Positions 54,577 through 61,797 of a stretch of 64,000 nucleotides of DNA are shown one piece after another. The stretch's first letter is position 1. Every line of letters starts with the position of its first letter. The translations under genes were made by a program, and so were the position numbers. The stretch covers positions 60,355-124,354 of the forward strand of contig CAZOGK010000006.1 of the NCBI GenBank assembly GCA_964579295.1, in the 5' to 3' direction. This DNA comes from JAAYYY01 sp964579295. Its GTDB lineage: Bacteria > Chloroflexota > Anaerolineae > Promineifilales > Promineifilaceae. The notes beneath the pieces were generated by a model. It worked only from the letters and a program-made list of their open reading frames with translations, was not told the DNA's origin and did no database searches.

Positions 54577-54748
54577 CAGTTACTCCTTTCCGGCGCCGGC
54601 CGGCGCTGGCTGCGCGGTGACAACGCCCAGCATACGGCGAAACGGACTGGCCGGGCGACGACCTGGCGACACCGGCCCGCGCACCTGAGTGCTTGACCGC
54701 GAGCGGCTACCGGGGGCACGGTATTGTGGGGTAAGATAGAGGATTAGA

Positions 54749-55513
54749 ATGATGCGAATCCTGGTGGTCGAAGATAACGAGAAGCTGCGCCCGGCGATGG
54801 TGCGGGGGCTGCAGAACACGGGCGAAGTGGCCGTGGTGCATGCCTGCGGCAGCGGCGAGGAAGCGGTGCGCGCCTGCCTGGCGCTGGAGCCGCCGCCGGA
54901 CGGCGTGCTGATGGACGTGCAGCTCGAAGGCGACATGAACGGCATCGAGGCGGCGGTGGCTATCCGGCGCGAGCTGCCGCGCCATCCCGTCGTCTTCTAT
55001 TCCATCCAGGATGACGAAACCTATTACCGCGATTTTCGCCGGTCGGGCATCCTCAGCCATTACGCTTACGTGCGTAAGTCGAACTACCTGTTGCCGGCGC
55101 TGATCGTGCCCCTGCTGCGCGACGCCGTCTCCGGGCGCAGCTTTATCGACCCGGAAGTAGAGGCGCGCGTGCAGGAGGTGCGCCGCAAGGACGAGCAGTC
55201 GCCGATGGCGCTGCTGGAGCCGAACGAGCAGCAGGTGGCGCGCATGCTGGCGCAGGGGCTGAGTAACGAGCAGATCGCGGCGCGCATGGGCTTCCGCGAC
55301 AAGCGGACGATCAGCCGCATCAACGGGCAGATTTACACGGCGTGGGGGCTGAACGAGACGGCGACCGACGAGAAGGTGGCGCGCACGCGGGCGGCGATCA
55401 TCGTCGGCGCGGGCCGGCTGATCCAGTGGGATGAAGCGGGCGAGCCGTGGACGCTGGACGAGCGCGGGGATTGGACGCCCTGGGCGGACGCCGGGGGCGG
55501 GGTAGGCGCGTGA
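54749..55513 (+). CDS. Two-component response regulator, NarL/LuxR family
   Basis: 254 aa. Receiver domain 1-125 with the acidic pocket VVEDNEKLRP and phospho-acceptor Asp in GVLMDVQL, and the Lys in YVRKS. HTH domain about 160-225: LEPNEQQVARMLAQGLSNEQIAARMGF, the LuxR-type pattern, with a slightly altered recognition helix (KRTISRINGQIYTAWGL). A tail of about 30 residues with Trp/Asp follows. It shares a GTGA overlap with the sensor kinase gene, so the pair is stoichiometric. Target genes are not evident; the divergent DUF4173 operon is the nearest. Confidence 0.92.
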   Translation: MMRILVVEDNEKLRPAMVRGLQNTGEVAVVHACGSGEEAVRACLALEPPPDGVLMDVQLEGDMNGIEAAVAIRRELPRHPVVFYSIQDDETYYRDFRRSGILSHYAYVRKSNYLLPALIVPLLRDAVSGRSFIDPEVEARVQEVRRKDEQSPMALLEPNEQQVARMLAQGLSNEQIAARMGFRDKRTISRINGQIYTAWGLNETATDEKVARTRAAIIVGAGRLIQWDEAGEPWTLDERGDWTPWADAGGGVGA

Positions 55514-57666
55514 GCGGAATTTTCTGGCTGGACTGGGCCACCGTGGCGGTCTCGCTGGCCAACGCCATTTTGCTCCTATGGTTGGGGGCGACAGTACTGC
55601 TCAACGCCGACCGCCGCGCCTGGGGGATCTGGCTCGCCGGCGGCGGCATGCTCGCCGGCGGCGCTTTTTTTGTCAGCCATACCGCCTTTCTCTCCCTGGA
55701 CTTCGGCCAGTTGACGCGGGCGGCGCGCTTCTGGTGGTATGGGGCGCTGCTGCCGGCCGTGCTCATGCCGCTGTGCTGGTACCTGGCGATGATCTGGTAT
55801 GCTGGCTATGGCAGCTCGCCGCAGAGCGCGTGGACACGGCGCAAGCGGCGCTGGTTGTTGTTGCTGCTGCTGGCGGTGGCGCTGGGCGTCGGCTCGGCCC
55901 TTATCTATCTGAACCCCTTTCCCGAGAGGTTTTCACTGCTGCCGCTGCGCTTCGCCATCAACAGGGTGGGCGGCTCGACGCTGTTGGGTGCGGGCTATGC
56001 CCTTTATCTGGCGCTGTGCATCGGCCTCTCGCTGGAGGCGCTGCTGCGCCCCGGCCCCACGCACCGGATCATGGGCGACCTGGCGCGGGAGCGCGCCCGG
56101 CCCTGGCTGCTGGGGGCGACGCTGCTTTTTCTGCTGGTCAGCCTGCTGGTGATCGGCGGGCTGACCTGGATGCTGCTCGTCGTGCGCACGCGCGAAGGGA
56201 TCTTTGTCCTCTCGGCGGATACGCTGGCGACGCTGGTGCGGCTCGACCTGGTGACCAGCCTGCTCATCGGTGCGGCGGTCGTCCTGGTAGGGCAGGCAGT
56301 CGTGGCCTACGAGATCTTCACCGGTAAGACGCTGCCGCGGCGGGAGCTGCGGCGGCAGTGGCAGCGCGCGCTGCTGCTCGCCGCGGGCTATGGACTGCTG
56401 GTCGGCATGACGCTGACGGCCGGGCTGCGACCCGTCTACGGCGTGCTGCTCTCGGCCGTGCTGATGACCGCCTTTTTCGCCATGCTGGTGTGGCGCAGCT
56501 ATCGTGAGCGTGAGCGGACGATTGCCGCGCTGCGCCCCTTTGTCAGCAGCCAGCAGCTTTACGACCAGTGGCTGGCCCCAGAGAACGGCGAGGGCGGGCT
56601 GGCGCGCCGCCCGCCGGAGCTGGACGCCGCGGCGCCCTTTGCCGCCCTCTGCCGCCACGTCCTGGGCGCGCGCTGTGGCTATTTGGCAGCCCTGGGGCCG
56701 CTGGCTCCGCTGGCGGGGCCGCCTCTGGCCTATCCGCTGGTCCAGCCATTGCCGCCGCTGGACGCCGTCAGCCGGCAGCTAACCGCGCCGGAGATGCTGC
56801 GCGTGCCGCTTGATCCGGCCGTCTATGCCGGGGCGGTGTGGGCTATCTCCCTGTGGGGCGAGCGCGGGCAGATCGGCCTGCTCTTGCTGGGGGAGAAGGC
56901 CGACGGCGGGCTGTATACACAGGAGGAAATGGAGATCGCCCGCGCCAGCGGCGAGCGGTTGATTGACCTGCAGGCCGGCGCGGAGATGGGCCGGCGGCTG
57001 CTGGCCCTGCAGCGCGAGCGGCTGGCGGCAACCCAGGTGGCCGACCGGCGCACGCGCCGCATGCTGCACGACGACGTGCTGCCGCAGCTACATGCCGCGC
57101 TGCTGGCCCTGGAAGCCGGCGGCGAAGGGAGCGCGACCGCCACGGATCTGATCAGCGAGGCCCACCGGCAGGTATCCAATCTGCTGCGCGACGTACCGCC
57201 GGCGCTGACGCCAGAAGTGACGCGGCTGGGGGTGCTGGGGGCGCTGGAAGAGGCGCTGGCGGAGTTCGACCAGGCTTTTGACGAGGTGGTCTGGGAGGTG
57301 ACGCCGGCGGCCAGGGAACGGCTGCGCGCGCTGCCGCCGCTCACGGCGGAAGTGCTCTTTTACGCCGCGCGTGAGGTGCTGCGCAACGCCGCGCGGCACG
57401 GCCGCGGAGAAGCGAATGGCTCGCTGCGGCTGCGGCTGCAGGGCCAGGAGAGCGCCCGGACAGTGGCGCTGGTCGTGGAAGATGACGGGGTGGGGCTTGA
57501 CCCGGCCGGGGCCGATGGGCGCGGGCTGGCGCTGCACAGTACCATGCTTGCCGTGGTGGGCGGCACGCTGGCGGTTGAAAGCAGCGCGGGGCGCGGCACG
57601 CGGGTCAGGATGGAGGTGGCGGCGGAGGAGCGAGGGAGCAGCGACGGAGCCGATGGGCGCGCCTGA
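55510..57666 (+). CDS. Membrane sensor histidine kinase (NarX/LiaS-like HisKA_3)
   Basis: 718 aa from GTG 55510, overlapping the response-regulator stop by 4 nt. Seven to eight hydrophobic helices (about 5-330), then a linker with a GAF-like cytosolic part (about 340-490), HisKA_3 dimerisation region with phospho-acceptor His in RRMLHDDVLPQLHAALLAL, and a HATPase with EVLRNAARHG (N box), VEDDGVGL (G1) and GRGLALHSTMLAVVGGTLAVES (G2). Signal is unknown. The cognate partner is the NarL-type regulator. Confidence 0.92.
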   Translation: MSGIFWLDWATVAVSLANAILLLWLGATVLLNADRRAWGIWLAGGGMLAGGAFFVSHTAFLSLDFGQLTRAARFWWYGALLPAVLMPLCWYLAMIWYAGYGSSPQSAWTRRKRRWLLLLLLAVALGVGSALIYLNPFPERFSLLPLRFAINRVGGSTLLGAGYALYLALCIGLSLEALLRPGPTHRIMGDLARERARPWLLGATLLFLLVSLLVIGGLTWMLLVVRTREGIFVLSADTLATLVRLDLVTSLLIGAAVVLVGQAVVAYEIFTGKTLPRRELRRQWQRALLLAAGYGLLVGMTLTAGLRPVYGVLLSAVLMTAFFAMLVWRSYRERERTIAALRPFVSSQQLYDQWLAPENGEGGLARRPPELDAAAPFAALCRHVLGARCGYLAALGPLAPLAGPPLAYPLVQPLPPLDAVSRQLTAPEMLRVPLDPAVYAGAVWAISLWGERGQIGLLLLGEKADGGLYTQEEMEIARASGERLIDLQAGAEMGRRLLALQRERLAATQVADRRTRRMLHDDVLPQLHAALLALEAGGEGSATATDLISEAHRQVSNLLRDVPPALTPEVTRLGVLGALEEALAEFDQAFDEVVWEVTPAARERLRALPPLTAEVLFYAAREVLRNAARHGRGEANGSLRLRLQGQESARTVALVVEDDGVGLDPAGADGRGLALHSTMLAVVGGTLAVESSAGRGTRVRMEVAAEERGSSDGADGRA

Positions 57667-57720
57667 CTGGCGCGCCGAGGCAGTGGGTTAGCGTTTGTAG
57701 GCGCTGGTGGGGGCGCCGAA

Positions 57721-57873
57721 TCAGTCGCCGAAGGCGTTTGCGGTGGAGCGGTAGGACTTGCTGGTCTCAGCTTCCTCTTTTTGGGGGAAGCGGGCAGACA
57801 TGGCGCAGGCCGAGACCAGGACTACACCCGAAATGAGTATCCAACCGGCGATGAGCAGTAGTACGATGACCAT
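57721..57873 (-). CDS. 50-residue single-helix membrane protein
   Basis: ATG 57873 has AAGGGG 5 nt upstream. One strongly hydrophobic helix MVIVLLLIAGWILISGVVLVSA, then a polar tail with KEEAETSKSYRST. Not recognised. A GTATACT-type -10 box lies at about 57923-57930. Its convergent neighbour is the histidine kinase. It could be a small regulator of a membrane complex. Confidence 0.5.
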   Translation of the reverse strand: MVIVLLLIAGWILISGVVLVSACAMSARFPQKEEAETSKSYRSTANAFGD

Positions 57874-58053
57874 CAGAGCCCCTTGTCTGTGAGACAACAA
57901 TGTAAAGGAGACAACTGTCTGAAAGTATACTAGATTACAGTTCAAACCCATCTGGTACGGTGGTACTGGATTGAAGGCTGCAAACCGGGGTGATTCTGTT
58001 TCCGCTGCAAAGTGCGGCGCGCTGAGGCGGATTGATTACGAGGGCAAAGATGA

Positions 58054-58091
58054 AAAGAGGCCAGCAGGGTAATTGTCCTGCTGGCCTCTTT
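58054..58091 (-). terminator. Bidirectional rho-independent terminator
   Basis: 15-bp stem AAAGAGGCCAGCAGG (58054-58068) / CCTGCTGGCCTCTTT (58077-58091) with loop GTAATTGT, flanked by A-rich and T-rich bases on both sides. About 70 nt past the stop of the 58162 gene; it also insulates the 50-aa gene. Confidence 0.85.
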
Positions 58092-58161
58092 CCCGGCATC
58101 CCGAGACGGCTCTGGGTTATGGGATGGCAGGCCCGGCCGCATGACTCAGGAGCGCCGGCAG

Positions 58162-58761
58162 TTAGGGCAGACGTACGGTCACCGGCATCACCGTGCCATA
58201 GGGGACGGGCGCGCGCTCTACCAGCAAGTCGATCCACAACTCGCCGGCGGCCGTGGTGACAACCTTGCCGCCCCGGTCGAGACAGGTGAAGGTCTCACCG
58301 CCGGGCAGCTCGACCTCTGTTCCAAAGGGCAGCTCTACGGGGCAGGCGGCGGCCCGGCCGATCCATTCCTCCCACGGTAGCCCGCTCGCCATCCGGGAAA
58401 TGCACCGGCCGCCGACGAACTGGGCGCAATTGACGCCGCCCAGCGGAGGCCAGTAGTGGCTGATCTTGGCCACACGCTGGACCCCCTGCACCGCTACCGC
58501 GGCGACTTCTACAGTCTCCACGGAGGCCGCGAGGGACGCTGCCGGCTCGGCCACAACGCTTTCGATCTCGATGCTGGCGTCGCCGGCGACGAACGCCGGC
58601 GCCGGCTTAATGGCAATAAAGATGGGCACGACGATGGCGATGAAGACGAGGATGATGCCCAGCCGCTGCCAGTTGGGGACGCCTGCTGCCCGGCGCGCGC
58701 CGGGCAGCAAGGGCGAATCGATAACGAGATAGTTATAGAAGGGTGGGGTGTACTGCGCCAT
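58162..58761 (-). CDS. Membrane-anchored protein with a 3D/double-psi beta-barrel-like domain
   Basis: 199 aa with AAGGAGG-type ribosome site overlapping the stop of the upstream gene. One membrane helix (RLGIILVFIAIVVPIFIAI, about 33-51), an Ala/Val/Glu stretch, then a domain with YWPPLGGVNCAQFVGGRC, a pair of Cys, LPFGTEVELPGGETFTCLDRGGKV and WIDLLVERA. The strand pattern PFGTxVELPGGxxFxCxDRGG with a later WIDLL resembles the 3D (MltA-type) barrel seen in lytic transglycosylases and RpfB-like proteins, but no full catalytic set is confirmed. Function unknown. Confidence 0.55.
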   Translation of the reverse strand: MAQYTPPFYNYLVIDSPLLPGARRAAGVPNWQRLGIILVFIAIVVPIFIAIKPAPAFVAGDASIEIESVVAEPAASLAASVETVEVAAVAVQGVQRVAKISHYWPPLGGVNCAQFVGGRCISRMASGLPWEEWIGRAAACPVELPFGTEVELPGGETFTCLDRGGKVVTTAAGELWIDLLVERAPVPYGTVMPVTVRLP

Positions 58762-58775
58762 CTACTCCTCCCTCC

Positions 58776-59573
58776 TTAAGCGTCAGCCGCTTCAGCGGCA
58801 ACCGGGTGCGGCTGCGGGCGCATGGACGGGTGCGGCGCGGGCCGGCCCAGCCGCTGCCGGTCGCTCTCGTCCTCTTCCGCTTCAGCGTCACGGGCGCGCG
58901 CCCAGCGCTGCGACACCAGCGTCCTGTCTTCAGCGGCGACCGGGCGCAGGCTTACCGCAAGCGGCGCAGGCCGGGCCAGCGACGGCCGCTGCCGGCGCTC
59001 CTGGCGCGGGCGGGCGGCGGCGCGGGCCAGAGCGCGCGCCGGCTGGGCGCGCTGGCGCTGCCCCGCAATGAGAAAGCCGCCGGCCACGGCGAAGGCGCCG
59101 ATGAACAGGATACGGGTCAGCCAGACGAGCACGGCGACAAAGATAGGGACACTCTCCAGTAGCTGCTGCCGGGAAAGCACTTCGTTCCCCAGATCGTGGT
59201 TCAGCAGCGTCAGAGAGACGGCCCACCAGGTCATGAGCGCGTTCATCGTCGCGCCCAGGAGCCAGGCGCCCATGAGGAACCAGAACTCGACCGAGGTTTC
59301 CCTCTCCTCCTCACCGGGCAGAAAGAAGCGCATCAGGCCGGCAAAGTCGATGGCGCAGAAGGCAATCGCCAGCATGGTGGCCCAGCGCAGCCCGCCGAGG
59401 CTGACCGGCCCCAGCAGGTTTTCTAGCGCGTATTGCGTGGTGTCGAAGTTGAAGATCTCGAAGGCAATCAGCGCTACCAGGAACAGGAGGCCGATGACCA
59501 TTTGCCCGGATACGGACAGATGCAGGCCATCGAGCGCCTGCTGCTGCTTGTTTTTGATAAACGTTACAGCCAT
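58776..59573 (-). CDS. Four-helix membrane protein with basic Arg/Pro/Ala tail
   Basis: 265 aa with GGAGGAGG ribosome site. Hydrophobic helices about 23-45, 62-82, 98-122 and 145-170, then a cytosolic basic tail of about 95 residues rich in Arg, Ala, Pro and Gln. No known family was recognised. It is the first gene of a two-gene operon behind a LexA-like palindrome, which raises the possibility of a stress or mobile-element function; no other mobile-element genes are seen. Confidence 0.55.
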   Translation of the reverse strand: MAVTFIKNKQQQALDGLHLSVSGQMVIGLLFLVALIAFEIFNFDTTQYALENLLGPVSLGGLRWATMLAIAFCAIDFAGLMRFFLPGEEERETSVEFWFLMGAWLLGATMNALMTWWAVSLTLLNHDLGNEVLSRQQLLESVPIFVAVLVWLTRILFIGAFAVAGGFLIAGQRQRAQPARALARAAARPRQERRQRPSLARPAPLAVSLRPVAAEDRTLVSQRWARARDAEAEEDESDRQRLGRPAPHPSMRPQPHPVAAEAADA

Positions 59574-59599
59574 CGCAATACCTCCTCCCAGAGGATTAA

Positions 59600-59618
59600 G
59601 ACCGGCCGGCGGCCGGTC
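59600..59618 (-). promoter_or_regulatory. 5' leader hairpin of the 58776 operon
   Basis: Perfect 8-bp stem GACCGGCC/GGCCGGTC with 3-nt loop, 27 nt before ATG 59573 and just upstream of the GGGAGGAGG ribosome site. May influence translation or mRNA stability. Confidence 0.4.
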
Positions 59619-59670
59619 TCACTACGGATTGACAATTGGTAAGCAAACGTGCCCAGCAAGAGCAGAGTCT

Positions 59671-59690
59671 ATTAGAACAGATGTTCTAAT
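59671..59690 (-). promoter_or_regulatory. LexA-like operator overlapping the -10 region
   Basis: ATTAGAACAGATGTTCTAAT: perfect 8-bp arms around a 4-nt centre, containing GAAC-N4-GTTC, the core used by LexA in Gram-positive bacteria. On the minus strand a TATAAT box (59694-59689) abuts and overlaps its edge, the placement expected for a repressor. A GAAC-N4-GTTC site could also serve another dimeric regulator. Confidence 0.5.
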
Positions 59691-59694
59691 TATA
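59689..59694 (-). promoter_or_regulatory. -10 box of the 58776 operon promoter
   Basis: TATAAT on the minus strand; predicted start lies inside the palindrome 59671-59690, giving a leader of about 110 nt to ATG 59573. The -35 region is weak. Confidence 0.45.
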
Positions 59695-59990
59695 CGCCAC
59701 TTTTGCTGCTACGTGTTTGCTTATTTAGCTCCCCCTCAGCCCAAAAGGGAACAAACCGGCCAGTGGCCGGCTGCTCAACAGCTAGATTTTGCGGCGAATA
59801 ACAGGGGAAGTGGCTCCGTGGTTGGCCGTCTCACTCCGCCGGCATGAAACGGCCGTTTCTCAGTTGCGCATAGTATAGCGCTACTGCGTAAACGAGTGAT
59901 GAGATCAGGTAAAGAAGAACATTAGAAGATGAGAAAGCGCCAGAGGTAGAGTGCGCTATGTTAAAGGAAACGGCCCGGTGATAAGCGGCG

Positions 59991-60194
59991 CTACGGCTGG
60001 CTCTGCTGGCGGGCGACAGCGGCGACAATGGGGACCACATCCAGTGAGCGGATGGCATCCAGCGCCACTTCCAGGGCGCCCTCATGGCAGAGGCCGCTCA
60101 TGGCTGCATCTTCGTAGCGGCTGGCTGCCAGCCGGAAGCAGGCGTCGCGCACGGCGAGCGCAATTTCCTGGGCCAGTTCCGGTTGGTCGTGCAT
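59991..60194 (-). CDS. 67-residue helical protein downstream of nirK
   Basis: ATG 60194 has AAGGAGG 6 nt upstream. The sequence (MHDQPELAQEIALAVRDACF ... GLCHEGALEVALDAIRSLDV) is helical, soluble and contains three Cys/His-rich points (C15, C35, H36). It resembles no family I can name. 92 nt after the nirK stop and in the same direction, so probably co-transcribed with it; a small accessory to nitrite reduction is possible but unproven. Confidence 0.55.
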   Translation of the reverse strand: MHDQPELAQEIALAVRDACFRLAASRYEDAAMSGLCHEGALEVALDAIRSLDVVPIVAAVARQQSQP

Positions 60195-60286
60195 GGGCGC
60201 CTCCTTGCGGCTGCTGCCCAGCACACGGCAGGCAGCAGCCGCAAGGATACCGTAAGCGGCGCCGGCGCGCACGGCGCCAGCCACCT

Positions 60287-61675
60287 TTAGTCGGCCGGCC
60301 CGCTGTAGAAGATGGCCTCCTGCTCATCTCCTTCGACGAGCAGTCGCCCCACCAGGCCGCGCTCGGAGCGGCTGAGCGCATGGTCCACCAGCAGGTATTC
60401 GCCGGGCACCTCAACCTTGAACTCGACGACCCAGGCGCCGCCGGGCGGCACGGTGATCGTCTGCACGTCCGTCAGGGGCTCGCTGGTGAGGGAGCCAAAG
60501 CTGTAGGCGCGGTCAAAGATTTCGCCGATGACGTGCAGGGACGATGTCTTGTTCGGCCCGCCCACGCCAAAGAAGATGCGCACGGTTTCGCCGACTCGGG
60601 CGCGCAGCGCGTTCTGCTCATCCGCCAGGGCGCCAGCGGCGCCATTGAAGACGTAATATTCGGGCGCCTCGCGGCTCATCTTGTCCGGGTCGAAGGTCAG
60701 GCGGCCGGTGCTGCCGTAGGGCTCGGCCGTGTACAGCTCGCCCTGCATCACGTAGAACTCGCGGTCCACGGGCGGCAGGCCCCCGGCTGGCTCGACGACG
60801 ATCAGGCCGTACATGCCGTTGGTGATATGATGCGGCACGCTGGGCGTGGCGCAATGGTAGACGTAGACGCCGGGGTTGCGCGCTTCAAAGGTGAAGACGC
60901 GCTCTTCGCCCGCCGGCGCCTGCGTCAGCCCGCCGCCGCCGTGCGGGCCGTTGACGGCGTGCAGGTCGATGGAATGGACAAAGTCGCTGCCATCCTCGTT
61001 GTAGAGGCGTAGCTCGACCGTATCTCCTTCACGGACGCGCAGCATGGGGCCCGGCACGACGCCGTCAAAGGTGAAGTAGTTGTAGGTGGCGCCGTCGGCA
61101 AGCTGGCCTTCGACCTCCACCGCGGTCAGATCAATCTGCACCAGGGTCGGGCCGCGCTCCCCGATAGGTGCGGGCAGCTCGGCCGGATCGTGGACGATGT
61201 TGCCGGCTGTGGCCGCCGCGACCGGCTCGCCTACCTGGATGAGACCTTCCATCCCTGCCTGGCGGTGGCCGGGCACAGAGCAGTAGTAGCTCAATGTGCC
61301 GGCTTCGCCGACGACAAAGGAGATGGTCGCCGAGCTGTTTTCCGTCGCCAGCTCGCCCGTCGTCACGCCCAGCGTGTCGATGGTCAGGTCGTGCGGCATG
61401 CCGTCGCCGTTGATGAGGGTAATGGTCACCGTATCCCCCGGCGCGGCGGCCAGCGTCGGGTTGGTCACGCCGTCGATCGCGCCGCCGACGCCGACGAAGG
61501 CCAGGCCGCCCTCCATCGAGGTACGCAGGGTGTAATGAACTTCGCCGGTCAGGTCGGCGGCCGCCAGTTCCACGTCCTCCGGGGGTATGGCGCAGCTGGC
61601 AAGGGCCAGCACAAGCAGCGCAGCGATGGCGAGCAGCTGCAGACCGCGCCGGCGCAATGATCTCTTCTTCAACAT
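60287..61675 (-). CDS. nirK: Copper nitrite reductase NirK with fused N-terminal cupredoxin domain, lipoprotein form
   Basis: 462 aa. Lipobox-like ALASC (Cys28). N-terminal extra blue-copper domain (about 45-148) with type 1 ligands H95, C132, H137, M142. NirK part (about 165-462): type 1 Cu ligands H234, C275, H283, M288; type 2 Cu ligands H239, H274, H432; catalytic Asp237 and His381. All expected NirK residues are present, with one residue fewer between C275 and H283 than in the classic enzymes. It reduces nitrite to NO; the fused cupredoxin is likely the built-in electron donor, as in Hyphomicrobium NirK. A TTGAT-N4-ATCAA site upstream points to anaerobic/NO control. Confidence 0.92.
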   Translation of the reverse strand: MLKKRSLRRRGLQLLAIAALLVLALASCAIPPEDVELAAADLTGEVHYTLRTSMEGGLAFVGVGGAIDGVTNPTLAAAPGDTVTITLINGDGMPHDLTIDTLGVTTGELATENSSATISFVVGEAGTLSYYCSVPGHRQAGMEGLIQVGEPVAAATAGNIVHDPAELPAPIGERGPTLVQIDLTAVEVEGQLADGATYNYFTFDGVVPGPMLRVREGDTVELRLYNEDGSDFVHSIDLHAVNGPHGGGGLTQAPAGEERVFTFEARNPGVYVYHCATPSVPHHITNGMYGLIVVEPAGGLPPVDREFYVMQGELYTAEPYGSTGRLTFDPDKMSREAPEYYVFNGAAGALADEQNALRARVGETVRIFFGVGGPNKTSSLHVIGEIFDRAYSFGSLTSEPLTDVQTITVPPGGAWVVEFKVEVPGEYLLVDHALSRSERGLVGRLLVEGDEQEAIFYSGPAD

Positions 61676-61755
61676 CGGAAAGTGACTCCTTCTACCTGGG
61701 CGGCGGACGCCGCCGCGGATCTCATATCGTAGAGTAGTGGATTAAAGGGCGCCGG

Positions 61756-61775
61756 GCCTTGATTCAGATCAAGGC
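61756..61775 (-). promoter_or_regulatory. FNR/Dnr-type palindrome upstream of nirK
   Basis: GCCTTGATTCAGATCAAGGC: perfect 8-bp arms; the core TTGAT-N4-ATCAA (61759-61772) equals the FNR/Anr/Dnr consensus. Its centre lies about 90 nt upstream of ATG 61675. A -10-like hexamer (TACTCT or TACGAT) lies 29-35 nt downstream, fitting activation from near -41 to -46. It also lies 23 nt past the ATPase stop and extends outward into a bulged stem followed by TTTAA, so a terminator role is a rival reading. Confidence 0.65.
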
Positions 61776-61797
61776 GCTGCCGGCCCTTAGCGCTTCC

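Larger units (their letters stand above)
59574..59990. other. 417-nt intergenic region with promoter and palindromes
   Basis: Holds the minus-strand promoter and operator of the gene at 58776, several inverted repeats (GACCGGCC-GGC-GGCCGGTC at 59600, CCGGCC-AGT-GGCCGG near 59757, and the palindrome AAACGGCCGTTT near 59848), and no ORF with a start and ribosome site. An open frame at 59831-60085 lacks a sound start and overlaps a real gene. Confidence 0.6.

Noticed and set aside
59831..60085. 84-residue minus-strand frame with a hydrophobic helix
   Set aside because: Its only start lies inside another gene in a different frame and lacks a ribosome site.
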